DNA from: Hirudinaria manillensis
Lineage: Eukaryota > Annelida > Clitellata > Hirudinida > Hirudinidae
Assembly (NCBI GenBank): GCA_034509925.1
Contig: CM067529.1
Location: 3,642,001-3,706,000, forward strand
Direction of reading: 5' to 3'
DNA: 64,000 nt
The notes below the pieces were generated by a model that did no database searches, was not told the DNA's origin, and saw nothing but the letters and a program-made list of their open reading frames with translations. Positions 51,500 through 63,979 of this stretch are shown here, one piece after another (position 1 is the stretch's first letter; every line of letters begins with the position of its first letter). The position numbers were made by a program, and so were the translations under genes.

Positions 51500-54400
51500 A
51501 TGGAGGCTTTCTTGAAACACAAGGAAATCATGGACGAAGCCGAGAATATCGGTGAAGATCATTATGCACTGGAGTTTCGAGTAATGTTTCAGGATTCTAA
51601 ATATGGATTTTTTTTAAAAATTAACTCATGTTATTGGTCTAATTAGAAACTCAGAGATGAAAGTGACAGATTAAAAAGTGATCCTACATATTCAACCAAA
51701 GATGGTGAAAAGTCTTGCAATTTGATTAAAAACAGATACAAGGACATTTTACCATGTTGGTTTGTTTCTGCAAAATTTAGATATTCTGAAATTCACTGGA
51801 TATATTCATTTTGTGTTTTCATTTCATTCAGTTGACTACAACAGAGTCAAGTTGAAAGAAACAGCAGAAGCTGACAACGACTACATTAATGCAAGTTTCA
51901 TAAAGGTCTGTGAATTCTAATTCTCATTTAATTCATAGAATCAGTGCATTTGTGGCCATAAGGAAAATATTGCCCCTTCATTATGGTCCTGAACTTTGCC
52001 AGGGCATTGGAAATCAATACTACATAGCAGCTCAGGGTCCCCTTCCAAAAACTGTGAATGACTTCTGGTCGGTCATCTGGGACTACGGCGTGAGAATCGT
52101 CATCATGGCCTGTCAGGAATACGAAGGAAGTCCGGCAAAAGTAATGTGGCATGAAAAATGTAATTGCAAATGTCATGTAAATATTTGGAAATAAAAATAG
52201 CAAAGCATGAGAAAGTTTGCAAAAATTACTCTTGGGTTATGATGCTGTTATGTCTCTTTGGGATGTTCATTGAGTTGTTTACTTTCAAAGCTGAAGTGCT
52301 TCCGATATTGGAACAAGGACAAGACAGAAGAACTGGTCTTTGGGAAAATAACCGTGAAATTGGTAGATATTGTTAAACTAAATTCTTAAGTTTGGGATGG
52401 ACATAAAAAAGCAATAATAACGATAATTATGTCTACGATAATACCACGGCATGGGAGCATCTCGATAATTATTTCGGCACGGAGACGATAATAATTATTT
52501 CCAAAATTATCTTTGAACGAAAGATTGAAGAATCCTTCCTGCCTGACACCAACGAGGCAGTGGTGAAAAGGACTTTGAGAGTCCAGAAGGATGGCAGAGG
52601 GGAGACAAGAACGGTGGTTCAGATCCACCACACCAGGTGGCCGGACAAGTTCATCCCAACCTGCGTGGACTCCATTTTGGCGCTACTGAAGCAGACGAGA
52701 GATTACCACGGGGAAGACAGGAACGAGCCCGTCCTGTTTCATTGCAGGTTTGCTTTGCCGGAGGAAATTACGATTTAATCACCAATTATCGAGGGTTGAT
52801 TACTCATTGAGTAATTTTATTTTTATAATAATTGTTTGTTTGGGTTTTCTGTTGCTATTAGTTTGTATCATTTTATCCGTTTATAAGTTACAATGATCTC
52901 ATTGGTTGATATCTCCTTGGCATTAGCATAACTAGGTCGAATATATTCATGAAGGTTAAAAAGTATTGAGAACTCAAAGCTTCGTCCAATGTAATGTTAA
53001 TGCTAACGAGATGATAATTTATTTAAGTGCCGGTTGCGGCAGGACAGGATCCCTGATCGTCATTGATTACGTTTGGTCAATGTTGAAGAAAAATGTGAGT
53101 GAATTTGTGAATTAATGGAGTGAATTGTGAATTAATGGAGTGAATTTGTGAATTTTTCTTGTAAATTCCCTTTTAAAGGTTATAGTTTATTGTTTAATTG
53201 TGTCTGATAATAATAATAATTATTTTTCCACTAAATGAATTATGTCACTTATAATTATATTTTTCCTAGTATGAATCATCATGTGCTCTTTAAGTCAGGC
53301 AAATTAAGTCTGCTTTCCTTTTAGAAGCTTTGCTTCCTTGTGTCCATCAGAAATCGGATGTTAATCGCTCTTTTCGTTTTCGGATTTGTTAATTAATTAA
53401 AAGTTGTTTATTTTTTAACCGATGATCGTGGAATGATCGCGTGACTTTCGCAACAGCGCATCGTGGAAAAGTTCAGTCTGTTTGACGTAATTGTGGAGAT
53501 GAGGAAGCAGAGGATGGCCATCGTGCAATCCCTGGTCGTTTATTTTCTTTTGATTAATTTTTATTTTTTGTTTTAATCCCATTAATTGCAGGAGCAATTA
53601 ATTGGGGAATTATTGTGTCAAATTCGGTATTAATCGTGACTAATAAAAGTTAACAGAACTAAAATAATTGAAATTATAAATTATAATTTATAATTTATTC
53701 TTATGAACTTTTAAAGGATCAGTACCAGTTTGTTTACGGAGCTGTGGCAAAATTATTTGTTGATGATGATGATGATAGCCCGGTTGGTTGTTTCAAATTT
53801 CTTCGATTTCATATGAAAATGATTCAATTAATTGTTGGTTGGTTGGTTAAATATAATATAAATCATAGTTAATTTAAATATTAACTGGTAAATTAACTAA
53901 ATCCTGAATCTCCTTAAAATCCCAGCCAATCCCAAGAAAAGAGTCTTTGCACTCCAAACTGAGCAGGTCTTCGACGGGCAACTTGAGTCGAGAAGGTTCC
54001 TCGTCCGTCGTTCGCACCAGCAACAGTTCGTTCGACGTGAGGAGCGTCGGTGGGTTTTCCGAGCGTCAGACTCGGGACTCGTGGAAATTTTTTGCAAAAG
54101 TTTCGCGATTTTAATCCTCGCTCGTGAGCTTAAAAAAGTTTTTAAAGTTGCAAACTTTGTTGAATTTTTTACGAGCCTCTGTAAATCTGATTGCATTGGT
54201 TTTGATTACGAGGTCACGAGAAACATTCCTGATATGGCATTACCCTTAACTTGCTTGGTCATCACATCATCGTCGTCGTCATCATTAGCAGAAGCATTAT
54301 CATCAGCATCATCACCATTAGCTGAAGCATTATCATAGTCATCATCATCAACATGTTTGTTGACAAATTCCTAAGTTCGTTGTCATCAATGATTCGATGA

Positions 54401-55576
54401 ATTTCTTTTGTTCTTCAGATTCTGACAGATCAGGAGTGAGTTTTGAGTTGTTTTTGTTTTTGTTTATTTTTTTAAATATATTTTTTTTATGTTGTTATGT
54501 TTAAGATGATTAAGTATTATTTAATAAATTAATTATTTAATAAATTAATATTACGATTTAAGTGGATAATTGTGCAAGTTATTTCTTACTTGGATTTTTG
54601 GAAAATATACCTAATTTATATTATTTATTATTTATAATAATAAATTTGATTTTTTTAAAATTATTTTTGTATTTTTTTTCTCAATTTCTTCACGTTTTCT
54701 CTTTCATGTTTCAATTTGAAATCCTAAAAATAAAATAATCCACACTTAATCATAAAAATTTAATAATTAAAAATAAAATAATCGTCTCGGGCCGAAAGGA
54801 CGCGGATTATTCCCCGACCTTAATACCCCCGAAGACCCCCCTCGGCAGGAGGGCCTCGAATTCATCTGGTAGGAGCTTGCCCTGTGCAACTGCTGCCTGT
54901 TACTATAATGTCAACGATTTCAGGGCCCAGAGTAAGTTATAATAATTCATTAAATAATTTTTGTTTTATTGATAAAGGTTAATATTAAATTAATAAAGGT
55001 ATTTATTAATTTATTTCATTATATTTGCACTCAAACAAGTGTTTATGCTTTTATAAATTTTAAATTTCTCTTTCAACATTTGCATTTCATTTGATTAACT
55101 TCTTTTGCAAACATTTTTTGAAGGTTTTGAGAAGCCAGGAGTAAGTGCTCAGATGAATAATTGATTTTTGAATAATATGAGAAATTGAATATTTAATTTT
55201 GCCTTAATTATATTCATATTATGCATTATTAATTTCTTTAAATTATTCCAATTTTTATTATTTTTTTCTCACAATTTTATTTTTTGTACATCTGTTTAAT
55301 TAATTGAAAATCATGTCGTAGTTCGTCAGGAAGACTGGTTACATGTACAAGGGAAATGACATCGGTAATTATCTATTATTATTATTATAAACAATTTATT
55401 TTTCCTGCAATAATTTATTTATTTTTGGTAATTAATTTTCAGAAATGTTAGTTTTTATCCTCGAGATAAACTTTTAGAGTTTTTTTTTTAAATTATTTTG
55501 TAAAATTTCAAAAACAGGTTTTCCAAATAGAATTCGCAAGCCCGCTGGACCGAGACCATTGTCTCACTCCATTTAG
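51500..55576 (+). CDS. PEST-type protein tyrosine phosphatase, copy 1
   Basis: Sixteen exons: 51500-51580, 51647-51755, 51832-51905, 52003-52140, 52291-52362, 52524-52747, 53028-53094, 53457-53534, 53717-53782, 53926-54049, 54419-54435, 54849-54868, 54924-54931, 55124-55140, 55322-55364 and 55518-55576 (1,197 nt, 398 aa). The catalytic domain (about 25-300) is complete: KNRYKDILP, DYINASFIK, WPD with Asp199, HCSAGCGRTG with Cys232 and Arg238, and the Q-loop MRKQRMAIVQ. The tail is Ser-rich and ends GFPNRIRKPAGPRP, which matches the C-terminal homology motif of PTPN12/18/22 (GFGNR..KPKGPRDPP). In those enzymes it binds PSTPIP/CSK-type partners. Inferred role: cytoplasmic phosphatase of adhesion or immune-receptor signalling. 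The tail is far shorter than in vertebrates (398 against about 460-800 aa) and is made of exons of 8-59 nt. Confidence 0.88.
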
Positions 55577-55607
55577 CGGCATTCGGTGCATGAAGATGAT
55601 GCATTCT

Positions 55608-55666
<59 letters not shown>

Positions 55667-56637
55667 AAAATGAAAAATAAATTTTAAACATATATATATA
55701 TATATATATATAAAAATATATATATATAAAAAATGAAACATTTTTTTGTTGTCAAATGATCATGATAGGTCAGCCTTTTTGTTGATCAGAAGTCATTAGT
55801 TCCTATTGTGAATAGTAGTCAGTCATCTTGTGCCTTTTTGACGGAATAAATATTTTTTTCTAAAATTTAGATTTCGACAGAAACTTCTGAGAATGAATGT
55901 TAGGTTGAGAAGGGTTTTTTCCTTTTAGTCACGAGGTGTTAAATGCTTACAATAGATTTAATTAAAACTGCAACTAAACGAACTGATTATCGGTCAAAAT
56001 AATAAGATCGCAATCAGGAGTGATTGAGTTAATAATTGGGGGAATCGCAAGCAAGGCCCCCCGTGGGATCGGTAAGGGGGTGGTATTTTGCGGCCCCGAG
56101 GCCAGGTGTGTGTCAGCACAAAAAATAGTGTTAATTTGTTAGGGTCGCTAGGTACCTTTTGTCTTTATTTAAATTTAAATCGTTTAGTGCATAACTGTAG
56201 AATGATCGATGTTGCTGTAGAAAGATGTGCGATGGACAGTTTTTCTTGACGTCGAGTGTCATGATCTTAAAGAATTTCAACTCTATTTATTTTTATTCTT
56301 AATTCTTGAAAATTACAATTGTTAAATTACTAAAATTATAAAAGCTAATCAATTGGGAAGATTAATCAGGTAAAACCCGACGGTTAGGGAAAAGACACCG
56401 ATTCGCAGCTAAAAATAGTTTTGGGGTCAAGTCGGAGGTCAAACCACCTGAACAAAAGCCGGCTCCTGCGAATAATGAATGCTACTCCATAAATTGTTAA
56501 CGTGTCAGCCTAGGAATTGAATGGTTCTAAATAGGAAGTTTACGAACTACGAACACGTCAGTAACTGAGCAACTTCGAAGTTGCAACTTCAATCAATAAT
56601 TATTTTCTAGTTTTGCAATCGATTAACGATTAGAAAC
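55577..56637. other. Intergenic between the two phosphatases
   Basis: Contains the AT microsatellite directly after the first stop. About 900 bp follow, with a somewhat less AT-rich patch near 56030-56120 (runs of g and c). No exon seen. Confidence 0.5.
55611..55662. repeat. Perfect (AT)26 microsatellite in 3' UTR
   Basis: Begins 35 bp after the stop codon of the first phosphatase. Shorter AT runs follow to about 55730. As RNA it could form a strong self-complementary hairpin. Confidence 0.95.
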
Positions 56638-59600
56638 ATGTCGAGGAAAGGAATCGATGAGTTCTTAAAGTACAAAGAAAGCTTGGAAAACCCAAAGAAG
56701 AAAGGAGAAGATTTGTACGAACAGGATTTCAAAGTACTGCAGATTGTTGTATTCAAATTGGAGAAAGTCTTAAGAATGAAATGTTCCATTTATATGTTTA
56801 TATTTCTTTGACGAAATGTCATAAAATATTCAGAAACTCAGAGATGCCAGTGAGAGACTGAAAAATGATCCTTTCTATTCAACCAATGAAGGAGAAAATG
56901 CTTGCAACTTGGAGAAGAACCGGTACAAAGACATTCTGCCCTGTCAGTTTATATTTTGACATTTATTAAAATTTATTAATTAAATTAATTTTATTAAAGA
57001 ATTAAAATTAAATAATAAAGTTAAATAATTTCTAAAGTTTTTGAATTAACATAGGGCAGGACTGTGAAAATAAAAGACTCGTATTTTTTTTGGGTTTTAG
57101 TTGATTATAACAGAGTAAAATTGAGAGAAACTTCTGAAGCGGACAACGACTACATCAATGCAAGTTTCATAAAAGTAAGGTTATAGAATAACTCAATATA
57201 TTTTCATAATTTATTCATAATTGCATTCATTAATATTTATGTGACTGCGGACAGGGCATTGGAAATGAAAGCTACATAGCAGCCCAGGGGCCCCTCGCAA
57301 AAACTGTCAACGACTTCTGGTCAGTCATCTGGGACTATGATGTCAAGTTTGTCGTCATGGCTTGTCAGGAATACGAAGGTTACCCAACAAAGGTGATGAT
57401 AAAAGATAAAATATCCAATAAATATTTTAAATAAGCCTTTTAAATTGTGATTTTTAGAATAAAAGACTTTTTGCAATTCGTCAATAATTTAAGCTGATTA
57501 TTGCGATTTTTATAAATTGAGGTTAATAAAATGAATAAAATATTTCTCTTTAATTATCAGCTGAAATGCTTCAGATATTGGAACCAGGACACAACTGAAG
57601 AATTGACTTTTGGAAAAATAACTGTAAAAATGGTATAATAATAATAATCTCTTTCCTAAGCTATTACTAGCAAATTATAACATAAATCCATCTTATTTAT
57701 TTAACGATAAATATTATGCTTTTTTAAGATTTTAATTAAATTTTAGTGATATTTCACTCTCAAGACAGAACAATCCTTTCTGCCCGGTACCAACGAAGCG
57801 GTGGTGAAAAGGACTTTGACAGTCCAGAAGAACCAGAGTGAAACACGAACGGTGATCCACATCCACCACACAAAATGGCCGGACAAGTTCGTGCCTGCCA
57901 GAGTGGATTCCATTTTGGCGCTACTGTCGCAGACGAGAGTCGACAGAAATAAACCTGTCTTGATGCATTGCAGGTGAAAGGATAGCGGAGAATATCGATG
58001 TGCAACAATCGACCAATTAAATGTCAGACTCGTCGTTTTTCTCGTGATTAATACAATCTTGGGTCAGAATCATAGGCTACTTGAATTAGAAAGAAGCTAT
58101 AAGCTTAAAAATAAATTTTAATAACAATAATTATAATTTTAATAATGATATCCGTCGAAACATGTACTGAATATTTACTCCGTTTATAATGTTCTGCACT
58201 CGATCCTTGGCATCTTTACAAATGATAATATAATATTTATGTTAATGTGAACCTGTGAGTTAATCAACATTAATTAATGTAACATAATTAATATTAATAA
58301 TACTAATTGTAATAATATATTCAAGTGCCGGCTGTGGAAGAACTGGAACGCTGATAGTCATTGATTACGTCTGGTCAATGTTAAAGAAAGAGGTGAGAAC
58401 ATCTTTTCTATGGTTTGTTGATGATGATTAATATATTATTCATGTTTTGAAAAAAAAACATCATTAAAGCATTTTAAATTTTTTTTTTTAATTCAAATTA
58501 ACTTTAAATGCAACTGCTGGGCTGTCATTTCATTGCCTAAGTGGTTTTTAATCTCCATAATTGCATCTTTATTTTATTACGTCCAAATTATATCGTGAAT
58601 ATTGTAATCACTATTGCGTACTACTACGTATTTAATAATAAATGACTCACGGATCAGCCTTAAGGAAGGGCAAGCCTCATATTTTTATTTAACCATTTTT
58701 AAATGGTTGCACAATTAATGAAATAATTTCAAATTAATTAATTAATTAATTATTCATTCACGTCTATAATTCATGCATTGAATCTTACAGGGCATACAGG
58801 AAAAGTTCAATTTGTTTGAAATCCTCCTTGCAATGAGAAAGCAAAGAACCTCATTCGTGCAGTCCACAGTAACTGGTTTTTTTTTCGACAGAATTTTGTC
58901 CACAAAAATTTTTTTTTATGAGTTTATTAAGGTATCAAAGCAACTAAAAAACAAATAGCAAATTGAACGTGTACAATATTAAATAAACAATTATGTGTTT
59001 TTAATTCTCTTAATAATTCTCAAAAGATTTAGACCTAAAGCTCTGGTTTTCAGCTAATTTTAAATTATCAGAGGTCAACTGGTCAGAGTTCAGGGGCTAA
59101 ATTTCTGCTACACATAAATGATATTTATAAATAGTTTTACGTAAATAATATTCTAGTGCTTTCTTTAATGAGAATTTATTAAATTTTATAAACAGTTAAA
59201 TTAAATGATTGTTAAATTTAATTTCCTTAAGGATCAATACCATTTCGTCTACGAGGCCATTGCCAAATTATTTCAGACAGAATGTGGTCCGGTCTGTCTT
59301 TATTAATTTTTATTTTATTTAAAAAATTAAAATTTAAAAAAACACCATGATTTTGTAATATTATTATAATAATATTGTTGTGGTTACTATTTACAATATT
59401 GTTGTAATAATGTCGTTGATTTTTTCCAGGGTCCAAAACCCGCGGTTCCTGTTAGAAAGGTTTTGAAATTTAATTTGAAATATCTTAATTTATATTAAAA
59501 CAATTTCTGATGAGAAATTATTGAATTAATTATAAATAAACATAAAAATATTACAAATAAGTGAATGCTTAAAGGAGACCCAATTTGCATCAGTTGTCAA

Positions 59601-61372
59601 TTGATTTTAATTTATAATTTAATTTTTATTACCACAATATTACCAGTTAATCGATTAAATTCTTTACTTTTCCCGTCACTGTTCGTGTGTCTTGAACTCT
59701 CTGAAGTTGAATTCAAATCCCAAATCCCCTCAAAACGGAACAGCGACCACTGAAAAGCTAGACGTGTACGCCAACAACCCAGGGATCAGGGGCAACCCAC
59801 CCTTTGTTTCACCTCCTTCCAGTAACTTGCCAGGTTCAAGTAATTTGTACTTCTCTTAACCAAATGTAGCCAAATGATGGTGACTGTATTATTGACCAAA
59901 TGCTTCTTGATGTAGTTCAATAATATTTATTAATAAGTCTACAGAATAATATTTACTAATATGTCTCAGAGACATTAGATTTTTGACATATGTATAATTA
60001 TAATTATAATATATTAATATATCTTTCAGATTTTGACAAGAATGGAGTGAGTCGTTTTTTTTTATATAAGGAATATTTGGCTCTTAGAACATTAGAGCAA
60101 ATAGATGCTGTTAAAAGTTATTAAATAAAGTTTCATTTCAATGTCAGATCAAAAGTGAAGTAAATTTTTAGTCTAATAACATTGCTAATTATGTCATATT
60201 AATTATTAAATTAATAATTCTAATTATTAAATTATTAATGAAATTATATATTATTGTTAATAATTACAAAAATAATTTAAACAAATCAACAGAATAAGTT
60301 CAAGAATCCCAATCCGTATTATCCTAATCCTGGTAGAGAACCTTAACCTGTTGTTTTTAAAGATTGTTATAATAAAACCATACTAAAATAATTTTTTGAA
60401 TTTTAAATATAGTATACTTTTGATAAATATAATAATAAATAAATAATAATAATACGAAAACATATTTTAATTTTTGTATATTTTACTTATAAAAATTGTA
60501 CCTTCATCGTCTTTCAGAGAATGAAAGAAGCGAAGTGAGTCACGTTTTCTTAGAGCTTGATTTGGTATTATCATCTCAGTTACAACTTTCATACTTTTCA
60601 AAGTCTAATAACTAATTATGTCATATTAATTATTAAATTATTAATTCGAATTATTAAAATGTTTATCAGATTATATATTAATGTTAATAATTATGAAAAT
60701 ATTTTAAACAACTCAACAGAATAAGTTCAAGAATCCCAATCCGTATTATCCTAATCCAGGTAGAAAACATTAACCTCTTGCTTTTAAAAACTATCACAAT
60801 CAAATCATTTTTTATAATTAAAATAAAGCATACCTTCGATAAATATAATAATAACAATAATAATTATTATTATAAATAACAATGTGGAAATATGTTTTAA
60901 TTTTGATATATTTTACCTATAAAAACTGTACCTTCATCGTCTTTCAGATGCTGAAAGAAGCGAAGTGAGTCACGTTTTCTTAGTTTTGCTTGATGTGGTA
61001 TTATCATGTTAATCTCAGTCAAAACCTTCATAATTTGGATCTTATAATTATGATTACGATAAAAAATAATATTTCTTTCAGATTAAAAAGACCGGTTATA
61101 TTTACCTAGGCTACGATATTGGTAATACTCTGACATTGGCTTCATGGTTTCATTCAAACAATTCTAATCAATCTTAACTTTTCTTGTTTTCGACTTTTGA
61201 AATAAACAGAAATTAAATTTTATTCCAATGATAAACTTATTATAAATTCAAATTTTATGAATTTAAAAAAATCAAATTAACTGTTATAAATAATAAATTA
61301 ACTTTCGTCCATTCAGGATTTCCAAACAGGATTCCAGTTCGTTTCATTGGTCCGAGACCCATGAAGATGTAG
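56638..61372 (+). CDS. PEST-type protein tyrosine phosphatase, copy 2
   Basis: Eighteen exons: 56638-56733, 56834-56942, 57101-57174, 57255-57392, 57561-57632, 57765-57973, 58326-58392, 58791-58868, 59232-59291, 59430-59459, 59707-59833, 60030-60046, 60293-60332, 60518-60534, 60720-60759, 60948-60964, 61082-61121 and 61317-61372 (1,287 nt, 428 aa). The exon layout over the catalytic domain equals that of the copy at 51500-55576, so this is a tandem duplicate. Asp203 of WPD and Cys232 of HCSAGCGRTG are intact, as are KNRYKDILP and MRKQRTSFVQ. The tail is Pro/Asn-rich (PPFVSPPSS) and carries NKFKNPNPYYPNP twice from duplicated exons. It then ends with KKTGYIYL and the C-terminal homology motif GFPNRIPVRFIGPRP. 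Copy 2 lacks the Ser-rich exon of copy 1, so the tails have diverged while the enzymes stayed alike. Confidence 0.88.
60170..61035 (+). repeat. Tandem duplication of about 430 bp carrying two exons
   Basis: Copy 1 starts at 60170 and copy 2 at 60602 (both at agtctaataac). The 40-nt exons at 60293 and 60720 differ by a single base. The 17-nt exons at 60518 and 60948 and their flanks (ctttcag...gtgagtcacgttttctta) are also nearly identical. Introns have drifted more than the exons. Confidence 0.9.
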
Positions 61373-63733
61373 ATGTTAACAATTGAAACCGAGGTGTACT
61401 TGAAATAATTGAAGATTATAATTTATAATAACAAAATATTGAAGGTTTTAATCGATAATAATAAAATGTTGAGGATTCTGATTCTAATGGACTGCATTGT
61501 TATTGTTATTGCTATTTGACATTTCAGAGTTATTTTTTAAATTTAAATCCATATATTTTATTTATTAACCTAATTTCTTTACACAACAACCTGCTAGATT
61601 TTTACATTTTATGTTTTTAATTAAATAAATCATTGACGGACGAAATGCTTCTGAGACAAAAAAATGGCTTACGTTGACTCAATGGGTTGAAAGTCCTGAA
61701 ACAACTGCCTGTCACACGTACATCAGAAATTGAATAATATGGCTTTATTATTTATAAATATAAATATGGTTATATTATTTATTTTCAAGACATTGAAATG
61801 AAATCCGAGGCATTAATTGCCTGCGAGCGTTCACGAATCTTGGCAGAAATCATGGAGTTCCTTTGTATCGTCTTTTGTCTTTTGTAATTTTCGGAAATAC
61901 ATTTTCAAATTTTAGTTATCAGGGATTAAAAAAAAATTTTTTTTTTTGGTTCTAATGCCACTTTACAATCATATTATTTAATAACAGGTGTAATATACAT
62001 AGACACGCACAAACACACAAACGCACACTCATGTGGCACACTTTCACGTGGGTGGATTTGGCCCTGCAATTGAATTACATCATTGTAACCAGACGACATG
62101 AGTGGAAAAATTTGAAAGGCAAATGAAGTCTTTTTGAAGAATCAGCCACCATGTCGATTGCATTTCTTTTGTGTTGTTGAACTTGAAGTTTGAATCTCAA
62201 GAATTGAGCAAACAATTGAATCGATTGATTGATTCATCGAGTAGTTATTACTAACAACAATTATTACTTTTATTGTGACTGTTATTGTTGTTGCTGAGGC
62301 GACATCGATACTATTGTTGTTGATGTTGTTCGGTGTTGTTGTCATTGTCTTTGTTATTGGAGCCATTGGAAGACATCATCATCTTTAATTCTCAATTAAA
62401 CCTGAGATAATAACAATTTATTGAAAATATATAAAGTAGATGTTACCTGAACTCGGGTTAGAACTTCACTGGCCGCTTTCGTCCAGTCAGAAATTCTGAG
62501 CAGTTGCTTTGAACTTAGGGCTTACATTCGAGTTTAAAACGTGCTTTGGACGTGCTTTGTTTTGTCGCGAGGTGACAGTTTGGTTACCTCTTGTTTGCAC
62601 AAGTGTCCAACTGATCGTGTTATTCTATGTCACTGCCAATACCATTGTGAACTTTTTCCTCCTCCACTCCGAAACATCAGTGGGTTTGATTTCATTATTT
62701 CATTGAATGATTCATCGGATTTCAATTGGTTTGGTGAAGTGGCCCTCAAGTAGCCCACTCACTTGGGTAGTAATCTGCCACACCTTTGAAAAAAACAGCT
62801 AGATATATTATAGGTACATTTTCATCGACCAGCCTTCATGTGCGATTCCTAAGGATGGATCAATTTTATTGGCAAAAAAAGAGCATTAATTACAATTGTT
62901 ATTGTAATTATAAGAATTCGAGTAAACAATCTGAATGAGGCGGCCATCCAAAAACAACAAACTCTTAAAAGCGACACTCGAGCGAAAGAAATACTCGAAG
63001 TAATCGAGAAAATGGCACTCCAGAAAAAAAAAAGTGTTTCAATATTTAGAATGATTCGTCGTGTCTGGAAAGATACACAGTGGAAAATAAATCATATGAA
63101 ATAAATCGAATAAACAAATTTATATTTAATTCATTTTAATTTTGTTTTGCTAATAAAGTCAGTTTATAAGTTGTAATAAGTCAGACGGAATCGTATGATT
63201 GACAAGCAGAAATAAGTTTATAGTCTCCTTTTATGAATATCAACTTTCTTTGAATTTCTCCAATCAAAAGCATTTGAAATATTTGGCAAAAACATGTTTA
63301 AATCGGAAAAAACCGAATTTGAATTTTTAAAAAAAAATGTCCGCATTCAAGTCTAGCATTTCATCATTATTGACTCAAACCTTTGAAATTCAGTGCGGTG
63401 ACGTCATCTTATTAATTATTAATTATGCTAATGAGGACTTACCAATTCTTAATCTTTGTTTAATGTTTGTGTCTCTTGGCAATCGACGCCAGCTTAAAAA
63501 GAGTTTAAATCCTATCTTCCAACCAATCATCCTCAACTCCTTCAACCAAGAATCAACCAATCACAAATGACCCTGCCCTCTGAAGACCACTACCCTCTTT
63601 ATGACCTCATATTATCCCCCGATTGGTGTACCAAGGCCCCCGCCTCTGATTGGCCACGAAAGTAAACTATATCGATCGGCATATGAAGTGGCCTCCTATA
63701 AAACTCTTGTTTATCGACCATAATTTCATCGTA
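61373..63733. other. Intergenic, no gene recognised
   Basis: No supported exon. Overlapping open frames at 62509-62753 (+) show no domain or splice support and are not called. A short stretch of aca/cac repeats lies near 62000, and GTT-rich DNA lies near 62280-62350. Confidence 0.45.
63697..63703 (+). promoter_or_regulatory. TATA box of the right-edge gene
   Basis: TATAAAA lies 31 bp before the first ATG at 63734, so the expected start site is just before that codon. It stands in a locally less AT-rich stretch, which makes it more credible than other TATA-like strings in the window. Confidence 0.5.
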
Positions 63734-63979
63734 ATGAGGTCTGAGCGAACGAAAATGGGAGCCAAATTTATTATTTCACTGTTGCTTGTTTACGAAGTCA
63801 GATTGATGGAAGGAGCATCGGTTGCTGAAGTTGAGGCTGGTGTTGATATTTACGCTGGAAAAATTTTTGGAGAAATTCCTCCTGCAGGGTTGAAGTCTCT
63901 TTATCGGGAGAGTCAGAAATTTATTTTGACCATAACCGGAGATGGGTTGGTGGCCACCGTTACAAGAGGTTGGCTTTAG
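63734..63979 (+). CDS. First exon of an unidentified secreted protein gene
   Basis: Open frame of 81 codons from ATG 63734, or 74 from ATG 63755, ending in TAG at 63979. A signal peptide (MGAKFIISLLLVYEVRLMEG) is followed by a polar, protein-like segment (DIYAGKIFGEIPPAGLKSLY, then FILTITGDGLVATVTR). The frame may be left earlier at a possible donor (AAGAG/GTTGGC near 63970), so the gene probably continues beyond the window. No family recognised, and no cysteines in the mature part seen. Confidence 0.5.
   Translation: MRSERTKMGAKFIISLLLVYEVRLMEGASVAEVEAGVDIYAGKIFGEIPPAGLKSLYRESQKFILTITGDGLVATVTRGWL

Noticed and set aside
62509..62753. Two overlapping 65-70 codon frames (+)
   Set aside because: Hydrophobic runs in two frames of the same DNA, no family resemblance and no exon neighbours.
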